A stretch of 64,000 nucleotides of DNA from Imbricaverruca yamaguchii (lineage: Eukaryota; Arthropoda; Thecostraca; Neoverrucidae). Location of the stretch: NCBI GenBank assembly GCA_034440575.1, contig JAOTOL010001307.1:310001-374000 (forward strand). The letters are read 5' to 3'. The position numbers were made by a program, and so were the translations under genes. Below, in pieces: positions 34,948 to 48,985 of the stretch. Every line of letters begins with the position of its first letter. The stretch's first letter is position 1. A model generated the notes under the pieces. The model did no database searches. It saw only the letters and a program-made list of their open reading frames with translations, and was not told the DNA's origin.

Positions 34948-36017
34948 ATCGACGGCATACTGACGGCCATTGAAATGGTGAGGTTGTCTAAACCTAGCTG
35001 TTCCGGCACATATACCACGCCATGGTACGCACTGAACAGGTCGCCGTACTTACTGCCAGTCGCGAGCAGTTTAGCAGCTGCATGACACTACGCCGTTGCG
35101 AAACAAGTGCTGCCATACAACACACCCATGAATCATGCATGGCTCAACTGCTAAAGCGACAGTCGGAGCCTCCACGCGCCTGCGCAATGCTGACACAGGA
35201 GGCCCCGCCAGCGGACAGCCGAGCGGACAAATTACCAGCTCAAGCAATGCACTGTTGTTTGTCAGGTGTGGCGCGGGGTATATTGGTTCTGTCACTATTC
35301 GTGCGGAACAAACGGGCATACCGCGGACGGAAAAAGGGGATGCTCGTTGAACGCAGGCGGAACTCATTGGCAGGGAAACACACACGGCCTCATCACAGAT
35401 AATGTGAACAGGAAGAAAGCGCGAAGGCAGAGAGCAAGCAGGCCCTGTGCTTCAGACAGGCATTGTCTCGTCTAAGCAACAAGAAATGCAACACCACGAC
35501 CACACCAAGGGACCACACCACCCAGCGATGCCCCAGCATATGCGGTGGACTCGATTCCGTGGTGATGTTCCAGCACACGCGTGGACTTGACGTCGTGCAT
35601 CTACGCTCCGCTGACGGTAGCCGCACGTCGCGCAGTCGGCCGACGTGCGGCGGCGTCGCGCCGCAGCGACGCCGCCGCCGGCGGTGGCCGGCGCGTGCCG
35701 CAGCCTTTTTACGGTCGGCCACCGGCGGCGCGGCGGCGGCCCTCGGCCGGCGTCGGCCGACGGCGGCGGAAACATCACGAGCCGGACAGAACTGGAGCGC
35801 AGCCGGGCCAGGAAAGTACGATGGCCGGGCCGGGCCGGGCCGGGCCACGCTCGGTGCACGTCGCCCGCCGCGCTGCACCGTGACGCCGGTCCATTGTGAG
35901 CGCCGGCCGGCCTGGAAACCGAGCCCACCCGGCGAAACCGAGAGCCGGCGCCGACGGCGAGCCCACGGTCGGACCGGGCCGAGCGGCGGTCGTGCGCTCC
36001 TGGCCCGATCGGGGCGC
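34948..36017. other. unique DNA, CpG-rich from about 35570
   Basis: Many overlapping frames in the CpG-rich part on both strands, with no recognisable domain. Confidence 0.5.
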
Positions 36018-36107
36018 AGAGGTGGAGAGGCGGAGAGGCGGAGACGGAGAGACGGAGAGACGGAGAGGCGGAGAGGCGGAGAGGCAGAGAGGCGGAAAGG
36101 CGGAGAT
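36018..36107. repeat. purine-only (GGCGGAGA)n repeat
   Basis: 8-bp and 7-bp units of GAGGCGGA/GACGGAGA. The plus strand is almost entirely purine apart from single C residues. Confidence 0.93.
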
Positions 36108-36149
36108 GGATGCAGAAAACGTGACCTGGTCGATCTATCGAACAGGCCG

Positions 36150-36440
36150 CACAAATAATCCTTACCTAACCTACGAGGGATCCTGATCTAACAACCGCGG
36201 AGATCCTCCCTACCTAGTGACAGTAGAGATTCAGCCGATCTATGAAAACAGTAGGGATCCTGCCGATCCAACGACAGTAGGAATCTTGCCAACCTACCAA
36301 CAGGCGCGAACTAGCGACATGAGGAGCCCCCATCCGACCTAACGACAATGAAATTCGTTTAATCTAACGACGGTATGGTCCTGCCGACCTAACGACAGAA
36401 GGAACCCAATCGACCTAGCGATGGAAAGGGTTCTGCGAAC
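36150..36440. repeat. decayed CCTAACGACAGTAGG repeat
   Basis: Irregular recurrence (about 30-40 bp) of GATCCTGCCGAYCYAACGAC-like words. Likely an old minisatellite. Confidence 0.55.
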
Positions 36441-36586
36441 TCGATGGCACGGAAGATTCTGCTGGCTCGGCATCATGGATATTGTTGACTGAGAGGTTCC
36501 TGTTGACACAGCGGCATAAGGGACCGCACCAACCCGACTGCATATACCCCCAACACACAATACCAACGACACATAATAACAACAAC

Positions 36587-36702
36587 CTATGCCTACGACC
36601 CAGAATGCCTACAACCCAGAATACCTACAACCCAGAATGCTCACAACCAAGAATGCTCACAACCCAGAATGCCTACAACCCAAAATGCCTACAATCCTGC
36701 TA
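36587..36702. repeat. 16-bp tandem repeat, ~7 units
   Basis: Units of ACAACCCAGAATGCCT with substitutions. Confidence 0.93.
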
Positions 36703-37057
36703 AGTATGCGGTGCAGGGGAGCCAGCCGAATCTCAAATACAAGAGGTCACACCATACCGGTAACACCGAAGACCGGTCAGTGCAGATGAGCAGTTGACAA
36801 CTACACTTCCACGTTCTGTGCTGATCAACGCAGTATCAAACACGGGTGGAGCTTCAAATCAAGATCAAGCAGCCGCATTCACCATGTCCACAAATGTATG
36901 CCACTTCAGCATGGCGAACACATACTCAGAGGATTGAACAGAACAGTGCGTGTTTATGTCTGCCGTGCCGACAGCTTTTGTGAGGCTTTGTTTCAGGAGG
37001 CGGTGTTCGGGCTGGTGGCCAGAGATCACCAGTGCACCGGTAGACAGCCGCACATTA
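36703..37057. other. unique DNA
   Basis: Nothing recognised. Confidence 0.5.
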
Positions 37058-37350
37058 TCCAGCCGTCCACAGCAGCCAGCCGTCCACATGAGCCAGCCGT
37101 CCACATGCGCCAGCCGTCCACAGCAGCCAGCCGTCCACAGCAGCCAGCCGTCCACATGAGCCAGCCATCCACAGCAGCCAGCCGTCCACATGAGCCAGCT
37201 GTCCACAACAGCCAGCCGTCCACAGCAGCCAGCCGTCCACAGCAGCCACCCGTCCACATGAGCCAGCCGTCCACATGAGCCAGCTGTCCACATGAACCAG
37301 CCGTCCACATGATCCAGCTGTCCACAACAGCCACCCGTCCACATGAGCCA
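37058..37350. repeat. 17-bp minisatellite, ~17 units
   Basis: CAGCCGTCCACAGCAGC and CAGCCGTCCACATGAGC variants interleave. The tryptophan-rich minus-strand frame is a by-product. Confidence 0.96.
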
Positions 37351-38180
<830 letters not shown>

Positions 38181-39817
38181 ATGGATGTGCACTTCGGCTA
38201 TGCATCAAACTGTGATCATGTGAATTAGAACGGACCCCGACCTCTGCTCTAAGGATGTTTCCCCCGTCCCCAGAGAAGCACAAGCATGACCTCTCAGTAC
38301 CCTAATTGGACCAATTTTTATAAATGGTCGCAATGTGATGCCCAGCAGACGCAGCCATACAACGACACCCAGTATATCAATCGGTATCCCAAGATAGCAG
38401 AAATAAATCGCCCTTCTCTATATATCATCATGCCACAGACTCATGTATCGTTACAGTGACAGTACACATCATGACAGTGATAGTGTGTATCGTGAGTGTG
38501 ATGGCGTATGTCCTGATGTATCATATATCGCCAAAACTATAGATGCATCGAGTTCACCGAATAGAGCGATCTTAAAAATAATTATTTCGCCCGGACCATA
38601 TTCAACGAATTTCGACATGTGTTCTACGGAACTGCACGAAGCACGTTCCATGCGTAATATGTATACTGAACATTTTGTTTCAAAGTTGATTTCCTTGGTG
38701 AAGAGATACGTGGTTATTCTGTAATCTGCGTCCATTCCCTATGACATTCCGGTTTGAATCAGGAACATTGGAAAATAAACCTTCCGAAATATCACACTGG
38801 CTTTCTAAAACCGCTAGGGTCCGACTTCATGTAATACAATGTAGCATTAATAAATGGTTCACTGTGACCATTAAGAAGCCATGAGTTCCTCATGTACAGC
38901 ATACTTACATATGAACAACTTGCTTATTCCTGTAGATACATTTCTGATGGGACACCCACGATCCAAAACGACATGGCCTTGTACGGAACATGAAATGTTC
39001 ATCTGCCCTATCTGCCACGGGTCAGTATACAATGGTATAGTACACCGACCCATATATAGCTGGGCCAGGTACACCTGAGACAGGCACACATGCATGCGAC
39101 CTCTTTAGCTTACCCAGCATGCCAAAATGTTCAACTAGAAGCATTAGGACAAAAATACGATCTTCTTCGTGATATCAAAATTCACTGTTTATTACCCGGT
39201 CTACATTAGCAGGGAAACTTCCAAATACGAATGCGATTACGAAAGATTAACGGAAATATTTATTTCAGAATAGCTGTTATGAGTATAAGTTTTCCAAATA
39301 CGTTGGTATATGAGAAGTCCACTTACAGGAACAACATGTTCGCACATTTTCCTAATCGTATCGCATTCGGAAGCTTTGCTGCTGAGAAAGCTCAGCAAGA
39401 GTGGTACTGGACGGTTAAAGAGGACTCGGATCGTTTCGATCTCGTGCTATTTTAAGGCAAACAATAGGCGGAGTCCAATCGCCCCGTCACAGACACTTCA
39501 CTCAATGATGGCTTAGGGCACGATCGGCACTCAATAAACCCCAGTGTCTGCTAAACATTCGCAGCGGCGCGTCGCCGTGATCCACGAGCAGTCAATATGC
39601 GGCTGGATTTAGCCAGGGCTGATGGTCAAAGGCGCCCGGGTCACTCCTGTGTCACCCTTGCATCACCCCGACGAGCTGACCGCCCCTAGCTGACCCTCGA
39701 TGCCACTGCTCTATATGTGGTGTGTCAATGGCGGCGGCAGACAGCATTGTTGTGAATATTGGAGGTTGGATCAGCTGCTGCGAAATATCCTACGCATGTC
39801 GACGTACCTGTAGTAAT
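38181..39817. other. unique DNA, nothing recognised
   Basis: AT-rich. No gene or repeat identified. Confidence 0.5.
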
Positions 39818-40140
39818 TGCCGCTCGGTGTGATCCGGAGACTTCCCCTCGGTGTAATCCAATAATTTCCCCTCGGTTTGATTCAGTACTTTCCATTCGGT
39901 GTGATCCAGTAATTGCCACTCGATGTGATCCAGTAACTGCACTCAATGTGATCCAGTAATTTCCTCTCAATATGATCCAGCAATTTCCTCTCGATGGTAT
40001 CCAGTAATTTCCGTTCGGTGAGATCTAGCAATTGCCACCCGATGTGATCCAGTAATTCCCATTCGATGTGATCTAATATTTTCCTCTCGATGTGATCCAG
40101 TAATCGCCACTCGATGTGATCCAGTAGTTGCCACTTGATG
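39818..40140. repeat. 24-bp degenerate minisatellite, ~13 units
   Basis: Units contain CTCGATGTGATCCAGTAATT followed by GCCA/TCCT, with many substitutions. Confidence 0.92.
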
Positions 40141-41880
40141 TGATGCCAATCGGCAGGCGGAGACGAATCAATGTAAATCGCATGTGCGGATGAAGGCATC
40201 GCCGCAAGGGGGCGCTGTGCTCGTGCATCTTTTTTAGTATCATAGTAGCTGCCGTTAGAGATAATGTGTTGCGCTACTCGGGAGACTGACTTGTGTTTCG
40301 TCGCATTGTCAGCTGGGGATTGTGCGACCCGGTGACAGGGTGACGCCATTAATTTTGGAGTGGGAAAATCTGACGAAGACTTCGCGCGCCATACAACCGC
40401 GTCGAAAATGTCTGGTATGGCGTGGTGATAGTCCTAAAATTTCGTTCATCTAGTGCAATTGTTCGGATAGGGGGATGGGTGCTTTCCTGGGCTGCGCCTC
40501 GGATTACGCGTTTTATATGTTTTTTGTTTTGTTTTTAACTATTGTAGTTATCTAGTTGAAGTGTTTTCAGAAACGCAGGTTTACACCGATAATTTTCCTT
40601 CGCTCGTGTGGTACAGTACTCACGTTGACGTATTTCATCCAGCATATTGTAGAAATTGTTCGATATAATGCAATCAAATTCTGCGCAAACTTATGTACAT
40701 CCATTGGAGAACTTTTGACTTGAATCCTGTTCCCAGGGCAGATCAGGTCACTGATCTGAGAACATGTTCTCGGGTCGTGAACAGCTTGTCAACATGTTCC
40801 TGACGATTTCTCCAGATTTTGCCCTGTTTTCAAGTTCAGACCAAAATAGGTGGTGAACTAAGCATTGTACGCTTATGAAATGCGCACTACCGTGTCTAAC
40901 GTTCAATCGAATGCCAAAGATGGGCCCTATGATCCTATAGCGTCTTATAGCATAGCATAGCGTCATATAGTATAGCGTAGCATGCAACACAGGGTCAGCA
41001 TGGGGTTTGGGATCTTGGGGCCCTAAGCAATGTTTGGCCATGTGGAATAAACATGACCGCCAAACCTGAAATAATCACACACAAGTGCCCTATAGCCAGT
41101 CTTGATTTACATTGATCCCATGTGCCTGTGTTGACCCGGTCAGTGCAGTTCAAAGGTCAGTCCATCAAACAGGATCAAATGTACTTCATGCGGTAATTTT
41201 GGATGCTGAATTATAATTAAGTGTTTCTTGTTTCTCTCTAGGGCTCAATATTGTGCGTTTGGAACCCAAAAACCAGCAATCTGTGACTTGACCTGATCTG
41301 TGTATGAACAAGTTATTGCTATTGGAGCGTGTCTCCCCTCAATGGATTTCGGACGGAATGAAAATCACGGTGATGCTCATCTCATCAGGGTATAACGAAT
41401 AGTTTATAATCTATTTGAACTAAAGCTCAAAAAGTACAAATTCTGCCGAAACGCGCCGGAACAGGTACCCGAAGAATCGTCACAGGTCAGTAACCTGATC
41501 AGACATTACAAGCTTTACACCAAAGATCTCGCAGTTAATGACCACAGGTATGCGCAAATTTGAGCCTGATAGCCTCCCCTCCCCAATATCCATTTACGTG
41601 CCTTTCGCGAAAATCTGAGGAGGTGGCAACCCCCTGGGCCACGGAAAGTGGCAAGATGCTGAAGTGGTGTGCCAGTGAACTGTCTCGCCACGTTCGCCCG
41701 TGGCGAACGTGAGGAACATTTCGCCACATTCGCGAAAACATGGCGGTGCTACGCCCATTTCCGAGTGATACAAGCGAGCAACATGCAACGACAGGTAGCG
41801 TGTTTTGCCAGGTTTTTATCAGATCGCTCTTAATGTCGAATTTCTACTCGTTGGGTCACTGGTGACCTCTAATACCACAT
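40141..41880. other. unique DNA with scattered AGGTCA words
   Basis: No gene recognised. GAGAACATGTTCTC at 40759-40772 is a perfect palindrome. AGGTCA/TGACCT words occur near 40745, 41155, 41290 and 41483, possibly a decayed relative of the MITEs. Confidence 0.4.
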
Positions 41881-42064
41881 CACGCCTCTTTGGATTGGAT
41901 TGGATTCTGACTTTACGACGCACTCAGCAGCTGAGGCCATATGGCATCGCCTGTCCCTCATTCTGGCAGGAAGGGCGGGCATCGCGGGAAATTGAACCCA
42001 GTACCTCTGGCTTCCCAGACGCTCAGCTTAAACACTGAGCTACCGACGCCCGCACGCCTCTTTG
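41881..42064 (-). mobile_element. tRNA-derived SINE with perfect 12-bp TSD
   Basis: TSDs CACGCCTCTTTG lie at 41881-41892 and 42053-42064. The 160-bp element is in minus orientation. Its head reads GGTAGCTCAGTGTTTAAGC (A box) and GGGTTCAATTTCC (mutated B box), between GGGCGTC and GATGCCC acceptor-like arms. Its tail is AATCCAATCC. It is the sister copy of 14134-14311. Confidence 0.9.
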
Positions 42065-44348
42065 CAGCACAAAATGTTCAAGTTATATTTTCTATCATTA
42101 CCTGTGTAGTAGCGGTAGCAGATATGCAGATGTGTTCACCAGTGTTTCTCAATATCCCGGGACACTGGTCATGTGTGATTTATAATAATACGACTGATAG
42201 GTAGGAGCTAGGTGAGGTTAAAATATTATATTTGTTTTAGACCTTCCATTATTGTGCCTGGAGACACTATTTTGTATCGCCGAAGATTAAGCTGAAATCC
42301 ATAATTCGCTCTTAGGGTGCACTTGCACGATATACTTGCTTCTAACTCTGCAAGAGGCATCTGAGGTCAAGTAAGAAACGTGGTCTAGAATAGCAATGGA
42401 TGTATCAATGCCGTTTATTTCAACTGTCCATCAATCTACCGTTTCAAAATAATTGGTGATTTAAGGGCAGCAATATATATTAGTCGGCAATAACTCCCAA
42501 TTTGATAAAGAAAACAGGTTAGCAATTTGCCCTCTTTTTACGTTAATATGATGTCAGGGTAACAGCAATTTTTCAATTTTTGCACATCATAGGGTCGGTA
42601 AAGGATGCTCCATAGCCTGCTCCAATGCGCCACAGCCGGCCAAGCTTCGCCCATATTTCGAGGATTTCTGGGGGCATTGACCTCAAAATTAGCCTAAGTA
42701 TTGGATGCAAGAGTTTCCTACTGCTACTACTCACGGATCACCGTCCGTGAGTGGCAGCCATTTCGTCATTCCGTTCCGTCCTTCCCGTATAGGAGAGACA
42801 ATTGCTGAGACAACCTCTTTCCTACCTCCGTCTCTTTGTGCTTCAACAGAATACTGACGCCAGTTTTCTTTGTACACGTCGATTCAATTATCTGCCAGGT
42901 GGCGTAATACAAAATTCAGCAAGCGGGCCTAGAGAAAACGAGATCACCGGTCCCGAATGGGAGCTGTGCCGGACCAGTTCAAAGAGCGCGGAGTGAGTGA
43001 ACCACAGACACGTCTATCTCATCTCGAGAGGAGCTACAACCTTGACTAGCTGGGAGCTGATCTCACCACAGGTCGATGTGTCCCGGGCAACATGTCACTT
43101 TCGGCAATAGGTGCACTATCGGTCCAGAACTCTACCATCGCCAAGCGGGAGCAGGACCTCGGGTACCATCGCAGCTGTGTGGACAAGTGTCCTTCCAGTC
43201 CAACTGGATGGTTGTCACATCGGTCGAATTTATCCACCCAGCTAAAATATGTAAAACAATGTAAAGGATAGACCACAAAGCTGCCAATCCGTGACGGTCA
43301 GGCGCATATCTTATCAATACAGGTGTATTCCCAGACAGCTGTGTGGCTTGAGAATGTAGACACCCTCCTGGCCCATTCGAACGCCGCTCCTCGTCATACT
43401 CGGACCAATATTGGCTACATATGTTCCTCTCCCGACAAGAAAGGCGTATTACTGTGACTGTTTTGTGGGTGCTTTGAGAACGCAGGCGCCATCCTGGGTC
43501 ATCCAGTGCTCTCTTCTCAGCCAGGTACTTCCTTGGGCCAGGTAGTGCCTCCGTTAAAATTGAAGGTGCCGCTTCAGATAGTTAAAACTCCTAGTACAAA
43601 CTTAGGCATCCTGAGGAACTCCGATGCCTCTCTTGACAGCACTTGTAAAGGCATCTTTCTGGGCGGCCAACTCTTCAGAATGTATGCGCCCTCCTGGGTC
43701 GGGCGAGTGCCGGTCATGAGAATGCAGGCATAATTCGCGGCATAGTGCAATATCTCGCCCAACATGGGCAAAATGGCCGTTGGTGTACCTGAATAACGCA
43801 AGAAGGGCATACCGTATGTCACACACGACACACCTTAGTCAAATCATTGCCTCCAGGCAATTATCTGCTTCTGATTAAAAAGACGACTGTCGAATGTATC
43901 ATTCACGAAATGTTGATAATGTTCAACGCATAATTCCAAGGGTGAATGAATCTTGTACGATCGTAAACATTTTAGCCAGAAGAAAAAACTGTGATGAATT
44001 ACCAGGTACAAACAAACGGCAGGCCAATAAATGTATGCGCAGCGGAACAGCCGTTTGGTGGGCCTGGCGCCATCTCTCTGGGAGGAGCCCCACAAATTGG
44101 GACAAATCAATGGGATGAACTCAGGACTCACCAAGACGCCCAGATTTTCCAGTGAGGTGACATTGGCGGAAAAGAGAGGAAGAGAAGAGACTGTAGTTGA
44201 CTGTCACTGGGTGAACACCGTTCAGGGGGACACACCCTTAGTGACACCTCTGCATCCAAGGGAATGATTTATCAAACTGGGAGATGATGTTTTCAAAATT
44301 CGCTAAATACAATTATTACATTTTTGGATGGTTCGAGCAATTTTCGAG
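42065..44348. other. mostly unique DNA
   Basis: Three related words of the form GAATGYAGRCGCCATCCTGG occur at 43350, 43476 and 43675, suggesting a decayed repeat with a long period. No gene recognised. Confidence 0.45.
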
Positions 44349-45700
44349 GTAACAGCAGGCGCCCTGGAGGAGGGGAGGGGGGGGGGACGAAATCCGACCA
44401 CCCCTCCGTTTTTTCGTAGATACCTCCAGATTTTACCGGCTGATATACCTCATTGTGTGTGTACCTGCTTTAAAATGACCGACGCGTTGCTTAAAGTAAG
44501 AAAAAATCGACCAAAACGTTTACGAGTTAGGGGTCGTTACAGTAAAAAAACATCAGCGCCAGACCACAAATACTGGCGCTGATGCACGTCCCTTATATTG
44601 TCAAAAAGGAAGTGTTCTTGGCAACATCAGCGACTCGTGTGATGTATATTGTTATGCTATATTGTTTTAAAGTCATGTCAGGTCACTGAGGTCAAGTCAT
44701 GTCAAGTTCATGACAGGTTAACACACGCCCTGGAGGGGGAGGGCGAAATCCACCCACCCCTCCGATTTTTCGTATATGACTCCATATTGTACCAGTCGAT
44801 ATAGGCCATTTTTGCGTGCCTTCTTTAGAATGGCCGGCACATTGTTTACAGCAAGAAAAATGAAGATCGGCAGAAAAGTTGTCGGGTTAGGGGCCGTAAA
44901 AATAAACAAATTTCGCAGCACCAGACCACAAAAATCGGCGCTGGTGCGCTTCCCGTATATTGACAAAAGGGAAGTGTTCTTGACAACACTAGCGACTTGT
45001 TTGATGCATGCTGTTATGCTCTATAATTTAAAAGTAATGTTAGGTCGCCGAGGTCAAGTCAGGTCAAGTTCATGACAGGCTAATGGGACCAAACTTGGTC
45101 AACTGGAATGTTGTCATAAATGCAAATGACTGTCATGCGATTGATGTCACTTTACATGTTACTCCTTACACATCCGGAAATATACTGTTTGTCATTGTGT
45201 GCCTAAGCGTTTTCATACTTTATTCATGTATTTCACTCCTTTCTTTGCGAAGCCGATTGTGCCGAGCCGCCCAAAGGAGCAGTCGGATGAGCAGCCCGGT
45301 TCGGGTAATTTGAGCAGGTAATGACCTGATAAAGTGCTTCTATATAGGTGACCTGAGGTTAAATGGCGGATCTGGCAACTGCATTGCATCATTAGTAATG
45401 TCCAAAGCATCATTAATGCCAATTTTGGAGCATTTAAACACAACCACAGCGATCCATAACAATGACAAGCCAAGCCACGCAAAACCAGAAAATATTGTTA
45501 TTTTGACCTCATTTGACCTTGAAGAAATTGACTTAAGGTCATGAAATCTGCACACAATAGATATCACTATCGTGCCCATCCTCCCTGCGAATTACATTGA
45601 GCTAGCCTTAATAGGAGCTGAGGTCTTATGGGGGCGGTATCGGCCCCCCCCCCCTCTCCAGTGCGCGTAATTTTCAGAGGCCCTCTAGGGCGCGTGTTAA
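44349..45700 (+). mobile_element. MITE-A copy 1 (TTAA, piggyBac-type, non-autonomous)
   Basis: Within it, TTAACACACGCCCTGGAGG at 44718 and the end CCTCTAGGGCGCGTGTTAA at 45700 form terminal inverted repeats bounded by TTAA. A second, tandem copy of the first ~370 bp lies upstream (44349-44717), with a mutated GTAA end. TTAA target duplication with CAC/CCC-starting ends is the signature of the piggyBac superfamily. No transposase is encoded, so it would need one supplied in trans. The AGGTCA cluster lies at 44680-44694 (DR3) and 45042-45066 (DR3-like plus perfect DR4). Confidence 0.8.
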
Positions 45701-46149
45701 CACAGGCTACGTCGAATCCGCCACTCAAGCTACCCGGACAAAGTGGTCGTAACTGAAGCTTCAAATGCTGCAGGAAAGATCACCTTTAGTGAATCTCAGT
45801 GGTACTGCCGAGCAAAGTATTCTTTGCACACGTACGATAATTTCCATTACATCATTAGAAGTACTGAATAAATGACCAGAACAATTATGAGCATGTGTTC
45901 TAGCCATGCCTACATATCTGCCAGGGTACTGTGCTTCATTTTTTAATTTTAAAAATAATGGTGTCTGGCGAGAGCAAGCCGAATGAGTGGTCTCATCAAT
46001 GGGGTGGGACGCTCCCCTCCCCCTTCTTGCGCAAGGGGTCAGCGCCCAGTGCTCCATACGTTCCGCCACCCCTGGTAAGCGGATCAACTGAAATTGAACT
46101 GTGCGTTGCCATCAGTAGCGTGTTAATCCGGGAGCTATGATATCTGATC
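45701..46149. other. unique DNA
   Basis: Nothing recognised. Confidence 0.5.
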
Positions 46150-46515
46150 AATCATGAGCACCACGCGTATTCATGGTGCAGCCAGTGATGCATATAATGC
46201 AATTAGAGGTCATAAATTCAAAATAAAAATTAACCACAGCAGAACAAGGTTAAGGCAAACTTTCTTCACCAACAGGGTAGTGGAACACTGGAACCAGCTG
46301 CCAGAAAACATCGTCAGTAGCAGCACATTGAACATCTTTAAAAACAGCATAGGCAATCATTATAAGAATATAGGGCTTGCTTTTCAGTATTACAGGGAGG
46401 GCTGATTGACAGTTTTGGTGGGCAACTGGTTCAGTGTACAGAGTGCAACCAAGAAGGGCCCTTGTGGCTCATAGTTGCACTAATCTTTTATGTCTTTATG
46501 TCTTTATAACTGGCT
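46150..46515 (+). mobile_element. 5'-truncated non-LTR retrotransposon (CR1/L2/jockey-like) 3' end
   Basis: A C-terminal reverse-transcriptase fragment is followed by about 75 bp of 3' UTR and a (TTTATGTC)n-type tail at 46487-46510. Short tandem 3' tails instead of poly-A are typical of CR1/L2-type elements. The 5' end is cut at about 46150, consistent with incomplete reverse transcription. No TSD was located. Confidence 0.75.
46154..46405 (+). pseudogene. C-terminal fragment of non-LTR retrotransposon reverse transcriptase
   Basis: An 84-codon open fragment. Residues from about 19 on (RGHKFKI) and the block FFTNRVVEHWNQLPENIV, then STLNIFKNSI, match the conserved C-terminal tail that follows the polymerase domain in CR1/jockey-like ORF2 proteins (pattern FF..RVV..WN.LP..VV......FK..L). 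An in-frame stop at 46145-46147 precedes it, and no endonuclease or polymerase motifs are present. It is the tail of a dead element; the first methionine is not a meaningful start. Confidence 0.8.
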
Positions 46516-48870
46516 AACGTGGTGTACCAGTTAAGCGCAGGCAAGTGTTGCTAGTTTTTCGAGCAATTCTTTTTTATTGGTGGAATGTATGCACCTACAA
46601 CATATCGATAATACCGCAAACTTGTTTATTAAAATGTTTTCATTTGTCTTTCCATTTTGTTGTTTTATTTTTGCGTAAGAGTATCTGTAGTTAGTTCTGG
46701 CCATTTCAAAACTATAGAATGGAAGAGATGGAGAAAATACTGTAATGAGAAAGATAATTAAGATAGGGCGTGTGACGGGGCAGGATCGGTGGAGGCGATG
46801 TGTCGTCTGCCTCTTCGCACTGTACACATAACGTACTGACGCACTGCTGTTACCTCCAGATCCGTGGATGCGATATATCATATCTCTCTTCGCACGGCAC
46901 ACATAACGTACTAATGTGCTGCCGCTACACCTGGGTTAGTGGCCATGTGGGTGTATTCTGTGTTTCCCAGTGGTTGAAGCTGTTTTCCATAGTGATTGCC
47001 TGTGCATATGGTATAATTGCACATGTTGGTGTTTCAACACGACCACCCGTCGGCGGCCATCTGCGCACTTCCCACCATAATACAGCACTCTTGAGTGTTG
47101 GAATGAAGTGAATTTTCCCATAAAATTACTGAAGTCATCTGCGCTTATTCCCTCACAACACGAATTGCTTGATTTAGGCGTCGTTGAAGCGTAGCCAGTA
47201 CTTCTACCTGCCGCGTTTATCGGTGGAAAAGAGGTGATGAAGTGTTTCACGACTCATTGTCACTAGATAGACACAAGAAGATGCTGATCTATTGATGGTT
47301 ATAGACATAGCCATATCAAAATGAGATCGAAGGTTGAGCGAATTTTTTCTTGACTGTACTAGACAAATATCAACGCGGCCGACCGATCCCCGTCTCACTC
47401 TTGCTGCGGAGCCTCCAAAGAGTTCAAACTTTTGCAATTAGGTACTCCAGAATCAAATATTTGGCTCTTCGCTTTTAACTGGCCTCATTTTCTACGAATC
47501 TTTATTTTTTTAGAGTTGCACATTTTATGTCGTGATGTTGCGGAGTGTTAGTTTTTTTTTGTTCAGCACAACATTTTACATGAGGTCGAGTATTGCACTT
47601 GCCAAGAAAGGCTGTTGTTCAGCAGAATGGTTTTCATTTACGGAGAGAAATCAGAGCGTACATATGGTGTATTGCTGTTAGCTCCTCTCATGCAGTGCGA
47701 TGAAATAATTAGGATTTTATATGACCGGGCCGGGTCGGTCATTGGCATGCACTACACAGGTCACAGCCCATATCTACCTTGATTCGTGAAGTAATGCGGC
47801 TATTGTATTAGGTTGCAGCGTCACGGGGCATTAATGCACCAAAAATCATCTCAGCAGACTTCCAGATGTGAAGGCTTGCAGCTACATCGAATTCGCTTGT
47901 GAGTTTTCCAAAAAGATGTCTTTGTGGATTATCGCGCCTATTCGAACGATTCTATGATTGATGCATTGGAACTAGTGGGGGAAAATTGTGTTACATGCAT
48001 ATGTGTGATGGTCGCTAGGTGCTACAACTCCGATGTTTTATTGCAATACCTAAGCTGCAATAAGGAACATCCTTCAGAAATCGTCAAATACCATGAATAT
48101 GAGCGCAGTAGACGGGCACTGAAATGCCCATTCGGCGCGCAGCGCAAAACATTCATATCGTGCTGATCGTATGCATGGGGAAACAAGCATTTTAAGCAGA
48201 CCTACCGGATGCAGATTATCAAAACTCAAACATAGTTAGTTTCCACAGGCCATGTGACAAAATTGTATGTTAACTTATCAGTACGCAACGATGCTTTGTT
48301 GGTGGCCTGCCCGTCACTACGAACTGCTCTCGCGTATCAGCTTACACGAGCAAATGAGTCACACAAATTGCCTTTGAGAAGTCGTTTCTGTAGCACAATG
48401 AGTGACACAAACGGCCTTGGCGAGTCGTTCTTGCGAGACGATCTCCAGTACTGCTACATCCTTTTCGTGCGTTCAGTGTTTGCTCATTCCTTCAACACCA
48501 GCTTGGTGTGAATTAAACATCACATCAACTAAGAATACCATGACGTTCGCACGCGACCTTCGGGCGCTGGAAGGTGTGGGTACGGGGAGGCCTGTTCCTC
48601 ATCCTTTCTATGGACATGCACCCATGGACATGTGGCGCCCTCTGGTCTCGAAGCGTACCCCTTTCGGAAGCCGTTCCCTTCACCTGTTCAGCGCATTATT
48701 TTTCGCCGAAGGAGCTACTCCGGAGAGATGGGCCCTCTCCCCACACTGTGAAAAAAAGATTAGCACCCCTATGGCACTATTTCAGATGTCAACTTCCAGC
48801 ACCACGGGACTGCTTGAATCAAGCGCCTTTCTGGAGTTTGTATCGCATCGTAATATTTCAGGCGCTGAAT
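46516..48870. other. unique DNA, with a 75-bp two-copy tandem at 46793-46945
   Basis: The two copies share CACATAACGTACT and GATSYGTGGAKGCGAT words. The rest is unique and no gene is recognised. Confidence 0.5.
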
Positions 48871-48985
48871 ATGTGCATGGTGCTTATAACTAGCATTTCT
48901 TCATTGGGCTATTAGTAGCAGGATGCTTGAAATGAGCACCCTGGAGCGTTTTCGCACCACCAGGGTGCTAGTTATTGCTCACGCC
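48871..48985. repeat. imperfect inverted repeat, related sequence at 50.1 kb
   Basis: GCACCCTGG (48936-48944) pairs with CCAGGGTGC (48960-48968), and ATAACTAGC (48887-48895) with GCTAGTTAT (about 48967-48975). The stretch GTGCATGGTGCTTATAACTA resembles 50117-50142. Confidence 0.6.

Noticed and set aside
35463..36158. Arginine-rich 231- and 253-codon frames on opposite strands
   Set aside because: Composition follows from GC-rich sequence. They overlap antisense, and the end of each lies in the GGCGGAGA repeat.
40759..40772. Glucocorticoid-type response element
   Set aside because: GAGAACATGTTCTC is a perfect palindrome, but the half-sites have no 3-bp spacer as in the classical element, and a single site may be chance.
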